A stretch of DNA of 20,698 nt from Verrucomicrobiota bacterium (GTDB lineage Bacteria > Verrucomicrobiota > Verrucomicrobiia > Opitutales > Opitutaceae), in the NCBI GenBank assembly GCA_023446735.1, contig JAEXPQ010000036.1:1-20698 (forward strand), in the 5' to 3' direction. This document shows positions 1 to 6,953 of the stretch, piece after piece. Numbering within the stretch: position 1 is the stretch's first letter; the number at the start of each line of letters is the position of its first letter. The notes under the pieces are model-generated. The model was given only the letters and a program-made list of their open reading frames with translations, was not told where the DNA came from and did not search any database. The position numbers were made by a program, and so were the translations under genes.

Positions 1-920
1 AGGGCGAGAAGGAAAAACTCCTCCGCCTCGCCGATGTCCTCCACCAGCGCGTCATCGGCCAGGACGAAGCCGTGCAGGCCGTGGCCGACGCCATCCTGCG
101 CTCCCGCGCCGGCATCAAAGACCCGCGCCGCCCGATCGGTTCATTTCTGTTTCTCGGCCCGACCGGCGTCGGCAAAACCGAGCTCGCGAAAACCCTCGCC
201 GAACAACTCTTCGACACCGAGGCCAACATGGTGCGCCTCGACATGTCCGAATACATGGAGAAGCACACCGTCTCGCGCCTCATCGGCGCGCCTCCGGGCT
301 ATGTCGGCTACGACGAGGGCGGCCAGCTCTCCGAAGCCGTCCGTCGCAAGCCCTACTCCGTGATCCTCTTCGACGAAGTCGAGAAGGCGCATCCCGATGT
401 CTTCAACGTCCTCCTCCAGGTCCTCGACGATGGCCGCATCACCGACTCCCAAGGCCACGTCGTCGACTTCAAGAACACCGTCGTCATCCTCACCTCCAAC
501 ATCGGCAGCCGCTACCTGCAGGAAGGCGTGACCGACGACACCATTCCGGAATCCGTCCGCGAATCCGTGATGGCCGAACTCCGGAAGACGTTCCGTCCCG
601 AGTTTCTGAACCGCATCGACGACACCGTGCTCTTCAAGCCCCTCGCGCTGGAAGAGATCGCCAAGATCGTCGACCTCCTCCTCGCCGACCTCAACAAGCG
701 CCTCGCCGACCGCCGCATCACCGTGGAGTTGGACAAGAAGGCCAAGGAGTGGGTCGCCGAGAAAGGCTACGATCCCGTGTATGGCGCGCGTCCGTTGAAG
801 CGTTTCCTCCAGAAACACCTCGAGAACCAACTCGCCCGCGCCCTCATCTCCGGGACCGTGAAGGAAAACTCCACCCTCACCTTCCGCGTCAAAAACGACG
901 AACTGGAGCTGAAAGCCTGA
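1..920 (+). CDS. clpB: ClpB ATP-dependent disaggregase, C-terminal part (5' truncated by window)
   Basis: This is the last 305 residues of a ClpB/Hsp104-type AAA+ chaperone; the gene starts outside the window and the reading frame begins at base 3. ClpB resolves protein aggregates in the cytoplasm together with DnaK. The fragment covers the second nucleotide-binding domain. It opens with LHQRVIGQDEAV, has Walker A GPTGVGKT at 156-179, Walker B VILFDE at 360-377, the pore-type loop GYVGYDEGG, sensor-1 TSNIGS, the FRPEFLNRIDD segment with the arginine finger, and sensor-2 GARPLKR in the C-terminal domain. All expected residues of an active second ATPase ring are present, and no frameshift is seen. 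ClpC/ClpA paralogs share this layout, but the GSFLFLGPTGVGKTELAK wording and the short tail ending in ELKA fit ClpB best. No clear terminator follows; the gene runs into a repeat-rich gap. Confidence 0.95.
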   Translation, partial: GEKEKLLRLADVLHQRVIGQDEAVQAVADAILRSRAGIKDPRRPIGSFLFLGPTGVGKTELAKTLAEQLFDTEANMVRLDMSEYMEKHTVSRLIGAPPGYVGYDEGGQLSEAVRRKPYSVILFDEVEKAHPDVFNVLLQVLDDGRITDSQGHVVDFKNTVVILTSNIGSRYLQEGVTDDTIPESVRESVMAELRKTFRPEFLNRIDDTVLFKPLALEEIAKIVDLLLADLNKRLADRRITVELDKKAKEWVAEKGYDPVYGARPLKRFLQKHLENQLARALISGTVKENSTLTFRVKNDELELKA

Positions 921-921
921 C

Positions 922-1260
922 GTAGGGTCGCCGCTCGCCGGCGGACCGTTCCGATCCGGACGACAGAAGGCAACGAAGAGAACGAAGCCGGGACCGACGG
1001 AATATCTCCACCACAGAGCACACAGAGAGCACAGAGCAAAGACGGCATGAGGTAGGAGCCTGCTCGCAGGCGATTCCGCCCCTGGGAACGCCGAGCTCCA
1101 GCTCGGCCTCCAGACCATTTCACCGCAAAGAACGCAAAGATCACAAAGACCGGCCACACGAGCCCCACGCCTGCGGTAGGGTCGCTCTGCCGTACGGCAG
1201 AGCCGGCGGACCGCTCCGAGTAGCGAAGGCCGCCAAGGCCTTCGATCCCGTAGCTGGATG
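922..1260. repeat. Intergenic cluster of hairpins and word-like micro-repeats
   Basis: I see no gene in the 460 bases between clpB and the SseB-like gene. Two related blocks occur, at 922-953 and 1174-1218. Both read gtagggtcgc, then a variable insert, then gccggcggaccg and tccga. Between them lie two A-rich word repeats: 1010-1040 (cacagag/cacaga units) and 1118-1150 (cgcaaag/cacaaag units). Four stem-loops are visible: 1058-1071 (gcctgc, 2-base loop, gcaggc), 1090-1107 (8-bp arms, loop cc), 1184-1203 (perfect palindrome) and 1224-1244 (arms cgaaggcc/ggccttcg, loop gccaa). None is followed by a T run, so they are not typical intrinsic terminators. Confidence 0.6.
1184..1203. repeat. Perfect 20-bp palindrome
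   Basis: The sequence gctctgccgtacggcagagc is its own reverse complement over all 20 bases. It sits inside the second copy of the gtagggtcgc...gccggcggaccg block; the first copy at 922-953 has a shorter, different insert at this place. It could form a cruciform or an RNA hairpin. Function unknown. Confidence 0.75.
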
Positions 1261-1381
1261 ACGAAGTCATTCAGCCCTCCATCCTCCTCCGCCCTTCCTC
1301 TCCCGCATTTACGCCCGCTTCCAGAACGCCACCAAAGGCTGGATGTGCCGGCAGTTTTGGCACTAAGCTTCGATCCACGCG

Positions 1382-2161
1382 ATGGCCCCCAAGCTTCCAG
1401 CCCCGGAATCCGCCCAGTTCGAAAACACCCTCGAACGCCTTTTCAAGGAGGCCGCGGACAATGAGGCGGCACGGCCGTACTTCTATAAAGAGCTCCTCGA
1501 AAGCTCCGTGAGCGTCTGCCCGCATGAACCATTGTTCCAATCCGAGAAGGATGAGAACTCGTATACCCTGAAGTTGGGCACGATCCTACACGAGGGCACC
1601 AACTACGTCCCGTTCTTCACCACGCCCAAACGCGTTCCAGCAGGTCAGCGCCTTGCCGAGCTCCCAGCCAGGGTTTTCTTCGAGGTAACCAAAGGCTCAC
1701 ACTTGGTCCTCAACCCCGGCCAGGTGCCGATGAAGACCTTCACGCCGGACGAAGTCGCGCGGTTGCTTTCTGGCGCCCTGCTCGCCCCGGAGAAGCAGTT
1801 CGAGGTTAAGGAGCGGCAACCGTGCGTGATCGGCCAGCCCGCCACAAAGGCGACGCGGTTGATCGAGCAACTCGCCAAGCACTTCGCCGCGAATCCTTCT
1901 GTTCTCAGAGCCTGGCTGGGGTGGTACCACAACCCGGAAGTCGAGGAGAAGCCCGGATACCTCCTCGCCCTTGAGGTGAAGCGAGGCACCGACTTCAAGG
2001 AACTGGCTGGATTGGTTTCAGTTGTCCTGCGGGAAGTCGGAACCGGTGGTCCGTACTGTGACATCGTCGAGTACACGGGACAAGGCCTCACCGGTTACTT
2101 CAGCAGCCAGAAGCCGTTCTATCGCGCGCCCTTCCTTCGCCGGATCTTCGGCTGGTCCTGA
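1382..2161 (+). CDS. SseB family protein
   Basis: This 259-residue protein matches the SseB family (enhanced serine sensitivity in E. coli, 258 residues) in length and architecture. Residues about 10-120 resemble the SseB N-terminal domain, with FENTLERLFKEAADNEAARP, then FYKELLESSV and the typical VPFFTTPKRV strand. Residues about 130-250 resemble the SseB C-terminal domain, with NPSVLRAWLGWY, GYLLALEVKRG, a late D-I-V-E-Y strand and a closing KPFYRAP. There is no signal peptide, so it should be cytoplasmic. The biochemical role of SseB is not well defined; overexpression in E. coli changes serine sensitivity, and I infer nothing more. The ATG at 1382 is the first in frame and gives the full domain. 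No Shine-Dalgarno is evident. The next gene follows on the same strand after 65 bases, so the two may be co-transcribed. Confidence 0.8.
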   Translation: MAPKLPAPESAQFENTLERLFKEAADNEAARPYFYKELLESSVSVCPHEPLFQSEKDENSYTLKLGTILHEGTNYVPFFTTPKRVPAGQRLAELPARVFFEVTKGSHLVLNPGQVPMKTFTPDEVARLLSGALLAPEKQFEVKERQPCVIGQPATKATRLIEQLAKHFAANPSVLRAWLGWYHNPEVEEKPGYLLALEVKRGTDFKELAGLVSVVLREVGTGGPYCDIVEYTGQGLTGYFSSQKPFYRAPFLRRIFGWS

Positions 2162-2226
2162 TGGACTCTCGCTCGCACATCTGAATCCGGCCGCCTCGGA
2201 TTCTCCCGCAAACCTCGAGTCATACC

Positions 2227-3453
2227 ATGCACAGCGACCAAACACTATTTTGGACGAAAGACCTGAGTCTTGTGATCGACAACCAACGCGAGCAGTTGAA
2301 GCAGCAGATCGGCGCCATGCAGCTCAACCAACTCGGTGCTGTGTCGTTCGACCAAGCCTGTGCCCATCTAGTCGAGAATTTCACCATAGATCCGTTACGC
2401 ATATTTGAGGACCAGCTCGAACTCATCGACCCGCGAGAAATCACGCTAGAACGTTACAGTCATGAGTTTGGGGAGCACTACCGACGAACGGTATTGGAAT
2501 TTCGCTTCGAGCTACCGTTCGAAGGCGCCCCGGAACTCTTCACGTACAAGCCCTCGCAGTGTTACTACAATCCTCCACGCGCCGGTGTTCAAACGCGGCC
2601 CAACCTGCTGGTGTTTGTCTTTCAGTCTGACGACCGCGATGGAACCAAAATAAGAGACGAACTTCAGCGCGAAATTCAGAAGGTGAAAGACTTCATTGGT
2701 TTTCAGTCCACGGACCTCTCGCAATGGAATGCTAGTTTGGAGCCGCTGATCCGGCAGGGGCTGGAGACTCGGCGCGACAAGTTGCAGGCCGATCAGAAGC
2801 TGGTCTCGGATCTCGGCTTCAAGATCCGCCGACGGGGTGACTCACCCCCGACCATCTCGTTTCCAGTAGCACGCAAAACAGTTACCCCGATGCCCACACC
2901 AAGGCCGGCGGGACCGATGAAACCGACGCCAGTCTTGGAGTTGGCTGCCTACGAAGAAATCCTCGGCAATCTCGCAGGCATGAGTGTCGCCATCGAACGC
3001 AACCCGAGCACATTCAGCGGCATTGGCGAGGAAGCTTTGCGCGATTGGTTTCTCGTCGCACTTAACTGTCAATTCCGCGGCGATGCGACAGGCGAGACAT
3101 TCAATCGCGAAGGGAAAGCCGACATCTCCATACGCGTGAATGGAGGCGTGATCTTCATCGCCGAGTGCAAATTTTGGGGTGGCGAGAAACTGCTGCTCGA
3201 AACCATCGACCAGCTGCTCGGCTATCTCACTTGGCGCGACAGCAAGGCTTCCCTGCTCATCTTCAGTCGCAATGCCGACTTCACTGCAGTCTTGCGGCAA
3301 ATTCCCGATGTCGTGCGTAAGCATCCACATTGCCGCGGTGTTGTCACCGCACACGGCGAGACAGGGGTCCGCTTCCACCTCCGCGACAAAACAGACCCGG
3401 AGCGCGAACACCTCGTGACCCTACTCGCATTCAACGTGCCCCGAGCGGTTTAG
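2227..3453 (+). CDS. Protein of unknown function with C-terminal PD-(D/E)XK nuclease-like domain
   Basis: This is a 408-residue soluble protein with no signal peptide or membrane segment. Residues 1-205 are not recognised; they are mixed helix/strand, with charged helices around 140-195. A proline-rich linker (about 208-236) leads to a C-terminal domain. There, GIGEEALRDWFL (265-276), GKADISIRVNG (296-306), FIAECKFWGG (310-319) and TIDQLLGYLTW (326-336) form the order E...D...ECK...Q expected of a PD-(D/E)XK fold. Candidate catalytic residues are E268 or E269, D299, E313 and K315. Known families of this fold include restriction, repair and defence nucleases; the target here is unknown. The base composition looks visibly less GC-rich than the flanking genes, which suggests transfer. 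It lies 65 bases after the SseB-like gene and converges with the next gene, with 19 bases between stops. Confidence 0.7.
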   Translation: MHSDQTLFWTKDLSLVIDNQREQLKQQIGAMQLNQLGAVSFDQACAHLVENFTIDPLRIFEDQLELIDPREITLERYSHEFGEHYRRTVLEFRFELPFEGAPELFTYKPSQCYYNPPRAGVQTRPNLLVFVFQSDDRDGTKIRDELQREIQKVKDFIGFQSTDLSQWNASLEPLIRQGLETRRDKLQADQKLVSDLGFKIRRRGDSPPTISFPVARKTVTPMPTPRPAGPMKPTPVLELAAYEEILGNLAGMSVAIERNPSTFSGIGEEALRDWFLVALNCQFRGDATGETFNREGKADISIRVNGGVIFIAECKFWGGEKLLLETIDQLLGYLTWRDSKASLLIFSRNADFTAVLRQIPDVVRKHPHCRGVVTAHGETGVRFHLRDKTDPEREHLVTLLAFNVPRAV

Positions 3454-3472
3454 TCCCTCGTTCCTTCTTCTA

Positions 3473-4180
3473 TTACTCGACCACGAACGCCTCCATCACC
3501 GTGCCGGGCTTCTCCAGTTGAGCGCGCTCGAGGCGACCAATGGAAAACGGAAAGACGGTTCCCTCGCCGGTCCAGCGCTCGATGCCGCCGTCGCGCAGAG
3601 AGACATTGAACTCCACCCGCCACTTCCCGCCCTCGACGACCGCCTTCGGCGTTGAAAGGTATTTCCGGTAGATCGCCGGCGAACGCTTCAAGCGCGCAAG
3701 GTCTTCCGCGGTCCAGCCTTCGTCGCCTCCTTCGCTCCAGCCGCCGTTCTCCTTCTCCCAAAGATCCACCGCCTGCTGGTCGATGAAGTCGGTGCCGGGC
3801 CGTGAAAGGAACGACAGGAGGATGTCCGGAAGAATCCCCTTCACGAACTGGTCAGCGGCCTCGGCAGTGTCCAACTCCATCGCCGAGCTCTCCTCCACAC
3901 TGCCTTGGATCCGGACCAGTCGTCCGTCGGCATACCGGTAGAGATATTTGCCTCCCCTGTGCCAGCCGAAGCTGCGGCGCAGGAGCTTCCCTTTGTGGAC
4001 CCAACACCAGAGTCCGGCACTCCACGCTGGCGGCGGTGCGATCAGGCTCAACTCATCATCCGTGATCTGGCTGACGTCCTTCAACTCGGTCACCGCCGCC
4101 TTCCCCGTATCCTCGGCAACCAACGCGCCCCCGCCCAAGAGCAGGAGCCCGGAGACCAAGATCGGGGCAAATCGGTTCAC
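3473..4180 (-). CDS. Secreted protein of unknown function; its 3' end is the reference copy of repeat A
   Basis: I do not recognise the family. A GTG start at 4180 gives 235 residues beginning MNRFAPILVSGLLLLGGG. That is a good Sec signal peptide with likely cleavage after ALVA, so export to the periplasm is inferred. The frame stays open upstream to a TTG at 4228 (251 residues), but that start would bury the signal sequence behind 16 residues. The mature part is rich in tryptophan (SAGLWCWVHKG, SFGWHRGGKYLYRY) and ends with KAVVEGGKWRVEFNVSL and LERAQLEKPGTVMEAFVVE. The last ~37 codons (3473-3589) recur as reverse-complement fragments across the window (block A). This is the only copy here attached to an intact open frame. 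It converges with the nuclease-like gene and lies beside an IS3 remnant. Confidence 0.65.
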   Translation of the reverse strand: MNRFAPILVSGLLLLGGGALVAEDTGKAAVTELKDVSQITDDELSLIAPPPAWSAGLWCWVHKGKLLRRSFGWHRGGKYLYRYADGRLVRIQGSVEESSAMELDTAEAADQFVKGILPDILLSFLSRPGTDFIDQQAVDLWEKENGGWSEGGDEGWTAEDLARLKRSPAIYRKYLSTPKAVVEGGKWRVEFNVSLRDGGIERWTGEGTVFPFSIGRLERAQLEKPGTVMEAFVVE

Positions 4181-4277
4181 GCCCGCTATCTCGGTGTCAT
4201 GCCAGAACCCCTGCAAGTTGGTAGTCAACCGGTGAGCGAGGCCGACACATCAGGATCGAGAAGCGTGCGTCAGGTGT

Positions 4278-4460
4278 TCAGGTTGAGCAGATAGAGTCGG
4301 CCAGCTTGCCGCTGAAGCTCTCGACGTAGGCGTTCTGGGTGGGCTTGCCCGGTGCGATGAAGCGGTGCTCGGCGTGGTTGGCGTAGGCCGAGCGATCCAG
4401 GATCAGGCCGGAAAACTCCGGGCCGTTGTCGGTGAGCAGGGTCTGTGGCAGTCGTCTGCC
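4278..4460 (-). pseudogene. IS3-type transposase (OrfB) fragment
   Basis: On the minus strand this stretch encodes LPQTLLTDNGPEFSGLILDR followed shortly by FIAPGKPTQNAYVESFSGKL. These are the DDE/rve integrase-core motifs of IS3-family OrfB, with TDNGPEF carrying the second catalytic Asp and AYVESF carrying the Glu. Homology stops after SGKLAD, where an intact copy would continue with RDECLN-type sequence; a stop codon lies at 4278. Nothing before the TDNGPEF region remains, so about 55 residues of a ~280-residue protein survive. It cannot be active. The fragment ends only ~60 bases from the start of the divergent PEP-CTERM gene. Confidence 0.8.
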
Positions 4461-4521
4461 ATTCGATTCCCTCCTCATGATCCCTCTTGAGTCGTACGTC
4501 GTTGTACTATACCGACACGTC

Positions 4522-5226
4522 ATGAGATTTTTGCGTGCCTCCTCCGTTTCGCTGGCGGTGATATCCGGTCTGCTGATCGCCACGCCCTGTTTCGGCCAGG
4601 TTCACATCACGGAACTCTCATTCACCGGAGCCGGTGGCGAGTTCATCGAGCTGACCAATACCGGAGCTACGGCAATCGACGTGACGGGGTGGAGGTTCTG
4701 CGACCGAGGGAGGGCGTACGCCGACGGTTTCTCGCTTTCCAGCTTTGGCTCAATCAATGCCGGGGAATCGGTGATCCTGACGGAGATTTCTAGCGCGGCC
4801 TTCATCCAGTATTGGTCGCAGGCGGGAAGTCTGACCGATTTCTCCGCGCTTCGATTGCTCGACCGAAATTCCGGCTATTCGACCGGGGTGCTGACCAGCC
4901 GGGATATCGTGACCATCTACAACTCATCCGGGGCACTGGTCGATCAACTGGACTACTACAACAACAACTCCCCGAGTATCTTCCCAACGACGTCGACAGC
5001 CAATAGCGCATGGGTCCAACCCTCATTCTTGGGCACGGACGACTGGACCATGTGGCAGCTTTCGACCGCGGGAGATGCGGCCGGGAGTTGGCTGGGAACG
5101 AACGGTTCCGACAGTCAGGCATTCGGGAGCCCCGGCTTCTACTCGACGGTGCCGGAACCGTCGTCCTATGCGCTGATCGTTGGCGTCTTGGTACTTGGAT
5201 TTTGTGTCCGCCGCCGGCTAAGCTGA
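4522..5226 (+). CDS. Secreted lamin-tail-domain protein with PEP-CTERM sorting signal
   Basis: This 234-residue protein starts MRFLRASSVSLAVISGLL, a Sec signal peptide with likely cleavage after FG of CFGQVH. The sequence VHITELSFTGAGGEFIELTN followed by AIDVTGWRF matches the start of a lamin-tail domain, and AGESVILTE fits its later strand. The C-terminus has VPEPSSY, a hydrophobic helix (ALIVGVLVLGFCV) and the basic tail RRRLS. That is the PEP-CTERM signal, which in known systems is processed by an exosortase during export to the surface or matrix. The frame is open upstream to 4426, but 4522 is the start that puts the signal peptide first. The upstream DNA comes partly from an IS3 remnant. 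No convincing Shine-Dalgarno or promoter is seen. The exosortase is not in this window. Confidence 0.85.
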   Translation: MRFLRASSVSLAVISGLLIATPCFGQVHITELSFTGAGGEFIELTNTGATAIDVTGWRFCDRGRAYADGFSLSSFGSINAGESVILTEISSAAFIQYWSQAGSLTDFSALRLLDRNSGYSTGVLTSRDIVTIYNSSGALVDQLDYYNNNSPSIFPTTSTANSAWVQPSFLGTDDWTMWQLSTAGDAAGSWLGTNGSDSQAFGSPGFYSTVPEPSSYALIVGVLVLGFCVRRRLS

Positions 5227-5245
5227 CTCTTCCGAAGATCGGGCG

Positions 5246-5395
5246 CGGATTGAAGGGACCACATTTCGACTTTCGACGAATCGCCCGTTTGAACCCGCCG
5301 CCCCCTAAGTCGACCACGAACGCCGCCAGCACCGGGCCAACGGACAAGGAGCGAGAATCGAGGAGCGGGTAGCGAGGAGAACGAACCGCAAAGCG
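5246..5395. repeat. Composite repeat, copy 1 (leader + partial A + B)
   Basis: 5246-5267 (cggattgaagggaccacat and following) is nearly repeated at 5511-5533, in both cases just left of an A block. 5284-5338 is a truncated A: it has the left edge with ccgccgccccctaagtcgacc and the acgaacgccgccagc segment, then breaks after accgggcc. 5345-5393 is a B block (ggagcgagaatcgaggagcg and following, ending gaaccgcaaag). B therefore replaces the rest of A. No gene is seen here. Confidence 0.6.
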
Positions 5396-5411
5396 GACAA
5401 GCCTGGATAGA

Positions 5412-5470
5412 GGGCAGCCAGAAAGGGGGCAGCCAGGGGCAGCCAGAAAGGGGCAGCCAGAAAGGGTCAG
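5412..5470. repeat. Short tandem repeat of gggcagccagaaag
   Basis: Four head-to-tail units based on gggcagccagaaag occupy 5412-5464: 5413-5426, 5427-5436 (shortened), 5437-5450 and 5451-5464, followed by a diverged end. The array sits between two composite repeat copies and is probably a slippage product. The apparent coding potential across it is low-complexity. Confidence 0.75.
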
Positions 5471-5510
5471 GCTTTGCGGTTTGTAGTTCTGACCTGCTAC
5501 CCAACCGTCA

Positions 5511-6100
5511 CGGATTGAGAGGACCACATCTCCACTTCCGCCACGGCACCCCTTCGATCCCGCCCCTCCCTACTCGACCACGAACGCCTCCATTCCCGAG
5601 CCGGGCTGCTCCAGTTGAGCGCGATCGAGGCGAACGAGGGAGAACGGGAAGACGGTTCCCTCGCCGGTCCAGCGCTCGATGCGGCAGATACAGTAGCGAG
5701 CATCGAGTAGCGGGTAGCGAGTAGGGAGACCCGCCAAGGCGTCGTCCGCCTTCGTTCCCTTCGTTCGCCTTCAGTCGTCCGCTCGTCTGTCACTTGCCAC
5801 CTGCCACTTCCCTGTTCCGTCGTCCGTCCTCCGCCATCCGTCCTCCGCCATCTGTCCTCCGCCATCTGTCCTCGGCATCTGTCGTCGGTCATCCTGTCAC
5901 GTTGCCACCTGTCACCTTTCACTCCGTCGTCAGTCGTCCGTCCTCCGTGTCCTCCTCCCTCTCCGTGTCCTCTGTGACCTGATCCGACTCCGCCACCTGT
6001 CCTCCAACTCCGCCTTCCTTTCCTTCGTTTCCTTCTGTCGTCCGTCCTCCGTCGTCTGTGGTCAGATTGCCGCCCTCCGCGCCTCAGCGTCTCCGCGTGA
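5511..6100. repeat. Composite repeat, copy 2 (leader + A + B + long C)
   Basis: This is the longest gene-free stretch. 5511-5550 is the leader shared with 5246. 5552-5688 is an almost full A block; read on the minus strand it encodes RIERWTGEGTVFPFSLVRL and then a diverged RAQLEQPGSGMEAFVVE before a TAG stop. 5689-5738 is B (cagtagcgagcatcgagtag and following). 5740-6075 is a long C block of cgtcctccgccatctgtc-type units that includes a diverged form of the 55-bp core at about 5879-5940. The end at about 6070-6100 reads cgcgcctcagcgtctccgcg, another word-like repeat. Long open frames here are low-complexity and not credible genes. Confidence 0.7.
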
Positions 6101-6106
6101 GAATCC

Positions 6107-6400
6107 CTAACGCAGCCGTTCGATCCAGTACTCGGGTCGACGCCGAACGTGGCTGATGGCGAGCACCCAGACGGCATCCCCACGGAGCACGTACGCCACG
6201 AAGTACGGAAACACCCGCAGGTTCACCCGGCGGTAACCGCCGGCCCGCAGCTTCGCGACCTCCGGATTCTGGACGATCCAAACCAAATGCTCATCGACTT
6301 CATCCCAGAGCCGTTTGCCCAACCCCACCTGGTCACGCTCGTAATGCTCGACCGCGTCAAGCAACTCCAGGCGAGCTTCGGCGAGGACCCGGACGATCAT
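6107..6400 (-). CDS. RelE/ParE family toxin of a type II toxin-antitoxin pair
   Basis: This 97-residue basic protein has the ParE/RelE superfamily layout: ARLELLDAVEHYE in the first helix, GLGKRLWDEVD in the second, then YRRVNLRVFPYFVAYVLRGD and the C-terminal ISHVRRRPEYWIERL. The last matches the H-x-RR-P-x-YW signature of the family. Members either poison gyrase or cleave mRNA on the ribosome; the sequence alone does not tell which. Its ATG overlaps the stop of the upstream antitoxin gene by 4 bases (ATGA), so the two are translated as one unit with the antitoxin first. Length is normal and no lesion is seen, so it may be active. Confidence 0.9.
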   Translation of the reverse strand: MIVRVLAEARLELLDAVEHYERDQVGLGKRLWDEVDEHLVWIVQNPEVAKLRAGGYRRVNLRVFPYFVAYVLRGDAVWVLAISHVRRRPEYWIERLR

Positions 6401-6624
6401 GCACTGAACCGGCCGCCCATTTCCCGTCGCAGATCTTCGAGGGAAACGCTGGTCGCCCGACCTTCATCCACCGCTTTGACCCGCGCGCGGATCTCTTCAT
6501 CCCAAGGCTCCTCCGCCTCGGCCACCGCGCCAACATCGAGATCAAGCAAGACGCGAACCAGCTCCAGCCGCTCCGTCTTTGGCAACGCCGCCGCCTCGCG
6601 TGTCAGTGCCTCGATGCGTGTCAT
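6397..6624 (-). CDS. Antitoxin, putative addiction module component (TIGR02574-like)
   Basis: This 75-residue acidic protein precedes the ParE/RelE-type toxin on the minus strand and overlaps it by 4 bases. The layout matches the small putative addiction module component family: an N-terminal helix LTREAAALPKTERLELVRVL, an acidic middle AEAEEPWDEEIRARVKAVDEG, and a C-terminal LEDLRREMGGR. These antitoxins bind the partner toxin and often repress their own operon. The ATG at 6624 is the natural start. No promoter or operator is obvious upstream; the region to the right holds an A-type repeat and no gene on either strand. Confidence 0.85.
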   Translation of the reverse strand: MTRIEALTREAAALPKTERLELVRVLLDLDVGAVAEAEEPWDEEIRARVKAVDEGRATSVSLEDLRREMGGRFSA

Positions 6625-6691
6625 GCCGCCACTTTGCGCCGCGCCGCCAGACGGTCAACCGACTCTTCGCCCACGGCCGCGCAAGAGTGGC

Positions 6692-6828
6692 GGTTTTGCC
6701 GTTTACCTTCTGGACCCGACCGCCCGGCCCAAGACTTGCTCGACCACGAACACGTCCATCACCGTGCCGGGCTTCTCCAGTTGAGCGCGATCGAGGCGAA
6801 GGATGGAGCAAGGAAAGACGCTTCCCTA
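6692..6828. repeat. Short E element plus A block
   Basis: 6692-6708 (ggttttgccgtttacct) matches 12040-12056 in 16 of 17 bases. In both places an A block begins about 40 bases to the right. The A block at 6737-6828 starts gctcgaccacgaacacgtcc and runs through ccgggcttctccagttgagc to gcttccctaaccg. It has no B or C on its right. The remaining sequence to the lipoprotein gene shows no recognisable feature. Confidence 0.6.
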
Positions 6829-6953
6829 ACCGATCTGAAGCACGGGCCTTGCCTCCTCCCGTCACGGCTGACATCGCTACTGTCCGCAAAATACTAGCGT
6901 GGATACCCTTCTCACAGAGGGCAGCCCACTGACATTCGGAATACTCAGTTACT

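Noticed and set aside
141..1157. Long open frame antisense to clpB
   Set aside because: It is a shadow of the clpB frame in high-GC DNA; the translated sequence lacks any domain and runs into repeat DNA.
5740..6075. C block as a CRISPR array
   Set aside because: The units are short and irregular with no constant-length spacers, and no cas genes are nearby.
5497..6183. 228-codon minus-strand frame rich in D, R and G
   Set aside because: It is a low-complexity translation of the C block; there is no start context and no family resemblance.
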